In this document: positions 1 to 8,537 of the stretch, in pieces
How positions within the stretch are numbered: position 1 is the first letter of the stretch
How the letters are laid out: the number at the start of each line of letters is the position of its first letter
Origin: Trichobilharzia regenti
Taxonomy: Eukaryota > Platyhelminthes > Trematoda > Strigeidida > Schistosomatidae
Assembly: GCA_944472135.2 (NCBI GenBank)
Contig: OX235264.1
Location: forward strand, 121,053,809-121,117,808
Length of the DNA: 64,000 bases
Direction: 5' to 3'
Translations under genes and position numbers: made by a program
Notes under the pieces: generated by a model
Seen by the model: the letters and a program-made list of their open reading frames with translations, nothing else
Databases searched by the model: none
What the model was told of the DNA's origin: nothing

Positions 1-57
1 CTAGACCTTAACGTAGATTAGTGCCAACCAATCGGCTAGCAGCCTGCTCTCACCACA
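1..57 (-). repeat. LTR of the integrase-tail array, truncated by window edge
   Basis: These 57 bases match the last 57 bases (plus-strand view) of the complete LTRs at 479-806 and 1229-1556. The array continues to the left of the window. Confidence 0.85.
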
Positions 58-547
58 CTCGTCCCCCGTCAAATACGTGCGACTGAAGTCGGCTTGATCT
101 ACTTGGTGCAGGCGTCATCGTTGGCTTGTCTCGCTGTATCCATTTCTGGAGCTCGCTGACGTTCACGCGCCTCTCATTGTTCGCCATTGCGACTGTGTCT
201 GCGTAACCCCATCTCGAAGTGACCATATATGGTCCTTCCCACTTTGGAAACTGTTTGCCTGACCCTGTCGAACATTCGTCCATACTTCGGCTCACACTTT
301 CATATGCTGCTTTCACCCGACCTCCCAGCAGCGTCCCAAGTAGCAGCTCCATCGCTGACAGATCTTGAACGCCACTCAACTGCGCAGAAGCCTTGAAGTC
401 CTGCCCGAAGATCCATATGTCTCCATCGAAAACAGCAGGGCATAGGCTTTCCATTTGTCGGTAGGCAGCGACACCAAATGTAACAACAGAAGACAAGGGC
501 CAGGCAACAGATCGTTTTATTATGAAAATCAACACGTATTTATACAT
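50..547 (-). pseudogene. Integrase C-terminal fragment, copy 1
   Basis: A 165-residue frame is open from inside the LTR, through the primer-site region, into a fragment of an LTR-retrotransposon integrase. The recognisable part is the GPY/F-type module near residues 100-135 (FPKWEGPYMV and a following NVSELQKW). Catalytic integrase, RT, protease and gag are absent. The first ATG overlaps the LTR TATA box, so a real start would have to be the later methionine at residue 32. The frame ends in the G-rich tract before the next LTR; one C fewer in that tract than in copy 2 changes the last residues. It is the scar of a large internal deletion, not an enzyme. Confidence 0.7.
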
Positions 548-806
548 CTTTCAACTACATTATTATAGACAAGCGCAGTCATCTGATTGGTTGTTTAGGT
601 AGACAAACGCAGGCTTCTGATTGGTTGTTTCGGGATTCCTTGACAAACAGAGTTCTCTATCTGCGAATCATATTTTGCCACGTTAACTTTGCTGTGATTG
701 GTTGTTGACTCAGCCTTGTTCATATCTTCTCACGGCCCATATTAGTGACCTAGACCTTAACGTAGATTAGTGCCAACCAATCGGCTAGCAGCCTGCTCTC
801 ACCACA
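479..806 (-). repeat. 328-bp LTR of the integrase-tail array
   Basis: Complete LTR with TG...CA ends on the minus strand, almost identical to 1229-1556 (for example one T/C change near position 750 versus 1490). Confidence 0.88.
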
Positions 807-1297
807 CTCGTCCCCCCGTCAAATACGTGCGACTGAAGTCGGCTTGATCTACTTGGTGCAGGCGTCATCGTTGGCTTGTCTCGCTGTATCCATTTCTGGA
901 GCTCGCTGACGTTCACGCGCCTCTCATTGTTCGCCATTGCGACTGTGTCTGCGTAACCCCATCTCGAAGTGACCATATATGGTCCTTCCCACTTTGGAAA
1001 CTGTTTGCCTGACCCTGTCGAACATTCGTCCATACTTCGGCTCACACTTTCATATGCTGCTTTCACCCGACCTCCCAGCAGCGTCCCAAGTAGCAGCTCC
1101 ATCGCTGACAGATCTTGAACGCCACTCAACTGCGCAGAAGCCTTGAAGTCCTGCCCGAAGATCCATATGTCTCCATCGAAAACAGCAGGGCATAGGCTTT
1201 CCATTTGTCGGTAGGCAGCGACACCAAATGTAACAACAGAAGACAAGGGCCAGGCAACAGATCGTTTTATTATGAAAATCAACACGTATTTATACAT
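785..1297 (-). pseudogene. Integrase C-terminal fragment, copy 2
   Basis: A 170-residue frame matching copy 1 except for its last residues, which follow from a one-base difference in the C/G-run before the LTR. It contains the same KWEGPY module of the integrase C-terminal domain and starts inside the LTR in the same way. No catalytic DDE region is present. The keeping of an open frame in each unit is more simply explained by recent duplication than by selection. Confidence 0.7.
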
Positions 1298-1556
1298 CTT
1301 TCAACTACATTATTATAGACAAGCGCAGTCATCTGATTGGTTGTTTAGGTAGACAAACGCAGGCTTCTGATTGGTTGTTTCGGGATTCCTTGACAAACAG
1401 AGTTCTCTATCTGCGAATCATATTTTGCCACGTTAACTTTGCTGTGATTGGTTGTTGACTCAGCCTTGTTCATATCTTCTCACGGCCCACATTAGTGACC
1501 TAGACCTTAACGTAGATTAGTGCCAACCAATCGGCTAGCAGCCTGCTCTCACCACA
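1229..1556 (-). repeat. 328-bp LTR at the outer edge of the array
   Basis: Complete LTR. The sequence beyond it (GTAGTAGTAC...) is unrelated to the internal region, so this is the 5' edge of the array in coding orientation. No target duplication can be checked because the other edge lies outside the window. Confidence 0.85.
1287..1451 (-). promoter_or_regulatory. LTR promoter: TATA box and three CCAAT boxes
   Basis: On the minus strand TATAAATA lies at 1294-1287. Upstream of it are three AACCAATCA motifs centred near 1338, 1372 and 1449. An AATAAAA polyadenylation-type signal follows downstream near 1270. The same set recurs in every copy of this LTR (479-806, 40115-40452, 40875-41212) and, degraded, at 62158-62424. 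This is an ordinary RNA polymerase II LTR layout; activity is not shown. Confidence 0.6.
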
Positions 1557-2184
1557 GTAGTAGTACAAGCAATCAGAACAGGTTCGTGTAAATGACAAAG
1601 TGTAAACCCCTTAATAAGGTCACCAACAAGGTTGGGCGGCGACCCGAACTTCATTCCGTTTCCTGATGATAGTTATGGTCAACCAATCAACAGTCCGTAT
1701 GTGGGTAATTGTTGTGTTCACATGCGATCAAAAGCCATTTCAGGAAGAGAAGAACGTTCTGAGAAACTATAAGAGGGTGCAAAATGGAATTATGGATAAA
1801 ACATCATTGAAGGTACATTTACAAGATGTATCAAAGAATGAGCGATAGAGTCCTTGGGATGGTAATGTACATTTGCGGTATATAATGCTAACCATATTGG
1901 TCCTACAGTAGAAACCATGAAGTTTCAACGAAAATATAGCTATGCTGAAACGTTGATGTTGTTGTCGTATTTCCTTCATCACCACAACCAGACTTTAGGA
2001 GGGCGAAGTACTAGAATGAAAAGAGTAAGTCTTAGCCTCATAGAAGGACTAGAAAGTTAAGCTACAATGGTGTATAACAGCTCTTCGCTGAAGAATTATT
2101 GCCAAGTTTATAAGTGATAGTTTGATGAGTAGCGCATTCAAAGGTCTGAAAGATTAGAATCTGTAGGAGACACTGGCCCGTAAG
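1557..2184. other. No gene recognised
   Basis: About 630 bp between the LTR array and an LTR scrap. Only short chance frames are present and I see no match to any repeat elsewhere in the window. Confidence 0.5.
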
Positions 2185-2256
2185 ATGTTTCGGGGACAGC
2201 GTGAGGTCCAGCGTGGTAAGAGCTGGACATTGACAGTTACTGAGAGTTGTCTGACA
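2185..2256 (+). repeat. 3' end of a BEL-type LTR (degenerate)
   Basis: GACAGCGTGAGG...AAGAGCTGG...CTGACA aligns with the last 70 bp of the solo LTRs at 7238-7594 and 37199-37556 in the same orientation, with several substitutions. The rest of the LTR is missing. Confidence 0.6.
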
Positions 2257-2372
2257 GGTTTAATTCACTTATGTGTGCTCAGTCTCGATCTGCTAAAACT
2301 GACGACACTTTTTCTACTATCAACGTGCGTAATTCAAGGTAGCGTACTCGAACCTCTCTTCGTTCTTTTGTA
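2257..2372 (+). pseudogene. Short LINE reverse-transcriptase scrap
   Basis: One frame contains VIQGSVLEPL, close to the VIQGSVLGP motif of the CR1-like RTs in this window (for example in the ORF2 at 26214-28660). Nothing else of the domain survives. It abuts the tail of the family-B fragment that follows. Confidence 0.4.
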
Positions 2373-2943
2373 ATAATGTATATTTCTCCCTGTTTAAGCA
2401 GGAACATACTTATTGTACAGGCATGAATAAGTTGTTATATAAATTACACATGATTTGATGTATAATGGATTTACAGTTTGGCTGTTCTTTCTGACATTAG
2501 AGACAGTCGGAACAGTCTGCTATATAGTCTGTTTGTGTAACACATAAAAAGATATAGAAATATTGCCTTCGGATTAACAAAAAACCCAGACATCAGATGA
2601 ATGTAATACAGATATCTGGGAAAAATAAAGCTTGAAGTCAATTCTCTTACATAGCTTTGTTGTGAACAACATCCTTGGCCTAAAGATTATTGATGTATTA
2701 TGTTGAGATCAGTGATATATTTATTCCATTTTTCAGCAGTCTTATCGTAGTTTCATAACAGGAAAGAAATTTGATTGTGGAGGCGGAAACTAGATAAGGT
2801 CATGTTAAGGTGTTTTACTGCATCAAATAGTGCCGAGGTCGATTCCAGAATTCTCCATTTGCGCCATTTGTGTCTGCATGGCGGACTGTACTCGTAAGTT
2901 GAGTAAAATTTTGAAAACAGTTTGAAAACCAGTTGCTTCTTTA
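2373..2943 (-). repeat. LINE family B 3' UTR fragment
   Basis: The reverse complement of the family-B 3' UTR also seen at 35650-36387, 54190-54885 and 60518-60950. It includes the CCCAGATATC...TGTCTGGG hairpin and the terminal TTCCTG...CAGGGA hairpin. It is 5'-truncated where it meets the family-A tail near 2943. Confidence 0.8.
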
Positions 2944-5245
2944 TAACAAAAATAATGTGTATTATCATACAAACATATAAATTTACATGAAAATACATGC
3001 CATTTTGCAGGCACGATATGATATAATGATATGATATAATATCAAATCGTAGATTGTCTACAAGTTAATAATGTTTCAACAGTTAAATATTTGATACATA
3101 TATATATATAAATACACTTATTGTTTGCGCCAGGCCGTATAGTTATTAAATTGTACAGTTGTCCTCCAGGTTGCGCGGGAAATCAACCTCGTCTCGTTTT
3201 CATCTCGTGGTTGTAGGCATACGATGACCAACCAATATTGAGATAAGTATAACAATAATAATGGTAAACATTTATTTTCCGATACGAATTTAAAACAAGC
3301 AATAAAGGTTAATAAAGCAGGATTTAATGAATTCATCAAATTTCGGTAGAACTCGTCAGCTTTATTTAAGGCGGTATGCGAATGAACGGTACAAAAATTT
3401 TCAGCGTATTCAGTTCCAAAGTACTTTAATGTTCACACAGGATTCACATGTAAAATAATATTCTGAAGTATATCTTCATTTCGTTGAAGAATTGTACAGA
3501 GTTTACTTAGGAGCATGTTAAACCATCGCGAAAGTTTATGTATAGGTTATTTGATACAACTGGACGATTAAAACAATGATAAATCGAGATGAAATTAAGC
3601 ATTTTGGAGGAAATTAATTTCGGTAGCCCAATGATTTAAGCAGGCCGCCTTACGTACAACGTTTCCAAGGGTTTGAAACCTAATTTAGAAAAGTTGAAGT
3701 GCTAAGGTGAATCAATAAAGTGTAATGAAATAAATAAGTGCAAGTATGATTAATAAATGCATTAATAAAGGAAACTCCCTAGGCTGCCAACGTTCAATTG
3801 CAATGTGTAATGCTCCACGTCTTGTTCGTACTATCATCATGTCCACATATGGCTGTATTACAAATATTTTCAAGGAGTAGTTTTTAATTCATAGCCGTTG
3901 TCTATTCAATAATAATAACACTTGGAGCACAACCGTACCCTACAGAGATTAGCAATAGAATAAGTCGAATCAAATTCATAAAGAGCTATACAATTTTAGG
4001 TTTAATGGAATATAATGAGGATCAAGTTAAGACGTTATTAGAAAATAAATGAGATAAGACATTATGATGTGGTATTCGAAGATACGACAATGGATAGCAA
4101 GTTAATTTATAAGATGCCCCATAAATCTGCGCGGAGCTCACTTGGTCGAATCTCAACAATAGGCTGAGCGAATGGTATATATTTAAAGGTAGAAGCATGA
4201 TCTGTCAAGGCGTTCATTATTATCTTTTTCAAGATGAAGATCTAAGCCCTCATAAAAATCAGAAATATCTCGAGCCGTCAATTTGCATGTTGCTGTTTCT
4301 ACAGAATGGGGTGATTCACCTTAGTGACCACCAGCTAGCGTCACCCTCCCTCCTTTCTTGATGTTAGGCTCTGAGACTATGATAATTATGGCTACCGCAA
4401 ATATATTGCTTGGTACCAGACATGTTCGTACCCTATATTCCATCTCCCCAGCTTTCTTAATGAGTGCTTCCAATAGGTCTCCACGTACATCTTTATGAAC
4501 ATATTATATATGTGTGCATGCATCCTAATGAACAGATTACTTTATAAAAAGCTAAAAACTTAAAGAGTAAAACGAATAGGTTTTGTGAATAGTGGAGCAA
4601 GATTCAGCAGAACACTATAGTTAGGGTTCAATGTAGGTAGTATGAACTGAAGGTGAGGTCGGTTGGCAGGACTTAGTGTACTAATATATAGTAAACATCT
4701 GACATTGCAAAGTAACGTGTCTAGATATATTATAAAAAGATATTAACACAGAACCAACAAAATTTTGGCATTTGGCTAGCAATACTGCAGTGTGTGTAAA
4801 CTGAAGAATGGCAGTTAGTCTACAGGGAGCCGTAGAGTAAATCAAACCATATATGGTAAGAGTATAATCAGTATTATAATTCGTATATCAAATAATACAC
4901 TATGCTCAATAATTGAGTGTTATAAGGGAAACGAGCGTGGTAAAGCAAGGGAACATTTGATGTATAAATATTTTAATCATTTTAAGTATTTTAATAACAA
5001 TCTAATTTTAAGAATTGAACATGCATGATTAATAAGTATTATCATATTAGTATATACGTATGTAAAATGTTGAAAGGTGTGGATGCTATTATAATTATTT
5101 CCAGTGTTATTTTTACCAACAGAACTTATTGAAAATTATAGAGAATAGAAATCAGTTAATTAGTTAACGTTCGCTGCGTGAGTATTAGAGTCGAGATATA
5201 CGTATGTGTCTATACTGAAGACTGGACTGGCCGTCAATTTCCACT
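2944..5245 (-). other. Family A 3' UTR (A3 copy)
   Basis: About 2.3 kb without a coding frame, homologous to the 3' UTRs at 28661-30405, 31161-33058 and 50063-51957. It is longer than those because of the block at 3241-3664. The tail holds a two-hairpin structure next to the ATT repeat, degraded in this copy. Confidence 0.75.
3241..3664 (-). repeat. About 425-bp block absent from other family-A 3' UTRs
   Basis: The flanks (TTGTAC and TTATCTCAAT on the minus strand) are adjacent in the other copies (TTGTAC followed by TTACCTCAAT). The block ends on the minus strand with CCATTATTATTG, which resembles a LINE-type tail, so it may be a 5'-truncated retroposon. Its family is not recognised. Confidence 0.55.
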
Positions 5246-6355
5246 CTACCAACAGTTGTGGTCTTTTAGACGAGCTAGCGTGGACATGTTAAAGTGTCTT
5301 TCTAGGCTCCGTTTGAACCCATCGGGGTTTTCACAACATCTTGTTTCAGGTGGTAGTTGGTTCCGAAGAGTGCAATATTTTATGGTGAATAAGTTTGCCC
5401 TAATGGATTTTCTGTGGGCAGCCACCTTGACAAGGTAGTCGTGGTTTCGCAGCTGATATCATTTAATATTTTCCCACGTTGTGGATGAGTTACTGTAGCA
5501 ATGTTTCCTGATGACTTTGAAGGGTAGAAATAAGTTGCACTTCACTCTCCTTAACCACAGAGGCTCTAGTTTCAGACGTACACATCTGTCAACATATTCC
5601 ACTTGTTGGTCGAACCCTACTATGCGTTTCGTGAGGAATCTCTGGAGACTTTCGATTTTTTTCTGTCTACAGACCTGAGGTTACTAAATGGGAGAGCACA
5701 GTATTCAAGTTTGGGACGGATACATGTCCTATATACAGCTAATCTTGCTTCTTGGGTGTAGAAGTTACGCAGTACAAAGCCAGTAAGTCGTTTACGGTCA
5801 GATACAACCTTATTTGCATGATCGGAAAAGGATAAATCTGAGGATGTTATCCCGAGATCTGTGACTGTGTTCAGTTTTGAGAGGAGCTCACCGTACATAT
5901 ATAGGCACATTATCGGTTTCCAGCGTCCAAGGCGGGTTATACCGCACTTGTCCGGGTTGAAAGTCAGTTGCCACTTTGCGCTCCAAACGCCTAGATAGTT
6001 TAAGTCTTGTTGGATCTTGCTTTCGACGCTCATATCACCGTACCCACTATCATATACTATCTTGAGATCATCTGCAAAACGGTATGGCTCGCCATACTTC
6101 ATTACAGAGACTATGTCATTTATAAATAAGAGGAACAGAATAGGGCCAAGAACACTACCTTGTATTACACCACTGGTTATCGGCTTTGAGGAAGACAACT
6201 GGTGGTCGATTTTGACTAATTGCTGTCTTTCTGTGAGAAAAGAACTTATCCATTTGAGAAGCTTTCCGGTTATTTCGTAGGATTGGAGATTTGTTAGGAG
6301 TCTGATATGTGGGACTTTATCGAAGGCCTTGCTAACGTCGAGAAACAATGTTGTT

Positions 6356-6447
6356 GATATAAGTATAAAACTTGGGCACTGTGGTAGAGTATAATTCCAT
6401 TATAGATAAGATTTTATTTTGATAAATCGCACAGTGTTTACAGTTAT
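6356..6447. mobile_element. 92-bp MITE-like insert with 8-bp target duplication
   Basis: The insert interrupts the RT between GRSVTT and LDVSKAF. It is flanked by ATGTTGTT at 6348-6355 and 6448-6455. Removing it and one duplication restores the frame seen in the sister copy at 27540-27570. Near its ends are inverted CACTGTG and CACAGTG motifs, but the terminal inverted repeats are imperfect. An 8-bp duplication would fit a hAT-type MITE. Confidence 0.6.
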
Positions 6448-7237
6448 ATGTTGTTACCGAACGCCCATTATCAATGCATTGTGTAATGTAGTCAAAATAA
6501 TCTGAGTGGCATGTAATGCACGACCTTCTACTTATGAGACGGCATTGGGATGTGAATTGTAGGTCATTTGACAGCAAGTACTGTATGATTTGAGTGTTAA
6601 CTATCTTTTCCATTACACGTGAAACTACAAACGTAATGTTGATGGGGCGGTTGTTGTTGATATCAGCTATAGACCCGTATTTATGAATAGGTACAGTATA
6701 AGACTTCTTCCAGCAGTTAGGGTATGTCGCATCGCTTAATGAAATTCAGTATAGCTTGAGTAAGAGTAAACTCATGCCACTACCACCGTTTTTCAGTAGA
6801 ATGGAAGATATACCATCTGGACTGGTAGTGTTAGTAAGCTTAAGATTTGCGACAGCTTTATCGATCTCATGTGTGGTGAAAATTATGTCACTTAAACATT
6901 CGTCTGTTTTACGTGGGAAATCCACGATCTCATCGTCCTCTAAGTTGTATAATCTGGCGACGATAAGTCATGATACCTGGATTATTTTATTGAGTGCTTT
7001 CGTAGACTTCTTCTAAACGATGTCGGAATATAATCCTATCAGGTGCAATGACGTCGTGAATTGAGTTAATATTCTGATAAAATTTGTTAAGAATTGCGTC
7101 TAAGGACTGGTTCGAAAAGTACGAGTCCCAATTAGAACATCTAATTAGGTGCTGATACAAGTCCCAGTCACCATGTGTGTACAATCTCATAGGTACCTGG
7201 CCAGCTTTATCTCTGCGTTTTGTTTCAGGAAAGATGT

Positions 7238-7594
7238 TGTCAGTGTAGTTGAAGATTGAACGATCAATTCATGGTTGTTCGCTCAAACCAACTTCCCCAA
7301 TTTTCGCGGAGGCATCAATACGACAGTCATCGTCTCATCGGTCGCTGTTCAGAAAGAAGTCAGTAGCGAACCGCCAGAAGTAATCTTGTGATTTATTATT
7401 GTAATATTTGTTCACAGACCTTAGTCATACTTGATTTATATGTTGGTGTAACAATAAAGAATCCTCGAGCCAACAATTGGTGTTTTGGGTTTTTCGTCCG
7501 TTATTACTAAGCGTTTCTGAGGAACTTCAAGCGACAGCGTGAGCCCGAGAGTAGCAAGAGCTGGGCATTAACGGTTTACGAGACGTGGCTGACA
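7238..7594 (+). mobile_element. Solo BEL-type LTR inside LINE ORF2
   Basis: 357 bp, TGTCAGTG...GCTGACA, flanked by a perfect 5-bp duplication GATGT (7233-7237 and 7595-7599). It aligns over its length with the 369-bp LTRs of the element at 41622-45414, so it is the product of recombination between the two LTRs of such an element. It contains an AATAAAG signal. The target is the endonuclease-RT linker of the family-A ORF2. Confidence 0.92.
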
Positions 7595-8071
7595 GATGTC
7601 AAAAGAACAAACTACTATTCTATGGTCACTACCTGGAAATTCATGTCCCACATGTACTGTAGATGGTCTTATGTTGTTCGTGAAAATTAGGTCTAGGTTA
7701 TTTGCGGATTCAGTGGGTGAATTTATGTGTTGCGTCCACCCTCCTGTGACGATGGAATTCATGAGATTATCATACTTTCGCGGTCCTCGAAGTGAAGGCC
7801 ATAATACTTCTGGGATGTTGAAATCGCCTCCGATAATTTTATAACTGAAAGGAAGATTGGCTGTAACATTAAACATACTGCTAAGCATATTATCATATTC
7901 CCTACTGGATGAAGGGGGCCGGTACACACAACCCACAAGTACAGGTTTACGTCTGACAACTTTTATTTCGACCCAGATCGAGTCATTGAGTTGTGACAGG
8001 ATTGGGTTACTAAACTGGGTTGCACACATGGATTGTTCACAGTAAATTAGTGTTCCACCCCCAAGACCTGT

Positions 8072-8122
8072 TCATGTAAATTTATATGTTTATATGAGAA
8101 TATACATTATTATTATTATTAT
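8072..8122 (+). repeat. 51-bp family-A LINE tail inserted into endonuclease
   Basis: The sequence equals the last bases of family A: the TCATGTAAA hairpin, GAATATACATT and an (ATT)n tail, on the strand opposite to its host. CTGT flanks it at 8068-8071 and 8123-8126. It separates the endonuclease parts ending FRGDR and starting GLGGGTLIY. An extremely 5'-truncated insertion is the simplest reading. Confidence 0.7.
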
Positions 8123-8537
8123 CTGTCCCCTCGAAAAAGGTTGTATTTCTCAATCCTTAGGCTGTCATTGGAGATTTCACTTGTGCACCAGGTTTCGATG
8201 ATCATAGTCAATGACGGTCTGCATATAGAAGCTAATGTACTTAGTGCGAAGTGTTTGCTTAGAACTGATCTCGTATTTACTAGGATAATAGATAAACACT
8301 GGCCATGTGGTTTCAGTGAGCGGACAACATCTTGGTAAAATAATCCGTGAGTATCCTCTATATATATGTTATCAGACTCATTTACCAATATCTTTGGATC
8401 GTTGGAAGACTTCAGGTAGATTTTTGAGGTGATAGTCATGGATGAATATGTTATGCAGTGAGAGACACCTGTGTGATAATCAGATATTAATATTTTAGAG
8501 ATATTGGTATCCGCGTTTGGTGTCGACACTGTGTCAG

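Larger units (their letters stand above)
1..1556 (-). mobile_element. Tandem LTR / integrase-tail / LTR array
   Basis: On the minus strand the stretch reads LTR, 422-bp internal, LTR, 421-bp internal, LTR, the last LTR being cut by the window edge. The period is 750 bp. LTRs begin TGTGGTGAGAG and end GTTGTTACA on the coding strand, so they have TG...CA termini. The internal part starts with a TGGTGTCGCTGCC primer-site-like sequence and ends in a G-run (GGGGGGACGAG) directly before the next LTR, as a polypurine tract should. Only the C-terminal part of integrase lies between. The LTR length of 328 bp is what I recall for the schistosome element Boudicca, but the identity should be tested. Confidence 0.85.
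5246..8529 (-). pseudogene. LINE ORF2 (endonuclease-reverse transcriptase), family A, broken
   Basis: An APE-type endonuclease comes first (IIGGDFNIPEVLW and EFPGSDHR, about 7600-8070), then a linker, then a CR1-type RT with RPINITFVVSRVMEK (near 6610), LDVSKAFDKVPH, SGVIQGSVLGP and FADDLK. The thumb and C terminus (RVKCNLF, ending DHNCW) run to the TAG at 5246. There is no ATG near the start: the frame opens with GTG at 8529, nine bases after the ORF1 stop, so a coupled start is possible. Lesions are the inserts at 8072-8122, 7238-7594 and 6356-6447, several frame changes between 6613 and 7000, a -1 frame change at an A-run near 5655-5665, and an in-frame TGA near 5470. The protein would nick DNA and reverse-transcribe the LINE RNA in the nucleus. 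Confidence 0.85.

Noticed and set aside
50..547. A host gene of 165-170 residues with N-terminal membrane segment
   Set aside because: The hydrophobic N terminus is LTR sequence around the TATA box; the rest is an integrase tail.
17..800. CRISPR-like or satellite interpretation of the repeated 750-bp text
   Set aside because: The repeats are LTRs with TG...CA ends, TATA and CCAAT boxes and intervening integrase sequence.
3650..3670. GTACGTAAG as a splice donor with the 425-bp block as intron
   Set aside because: The other end is not AG, and the block ends in an ATT-type tail, so an insertion is more likely.
5178..5438. 86-codon frame, also at 30968-31228 and 49870-50130
   Set aside because: Antisense of the LINE RT C terminus, which explains it fully.
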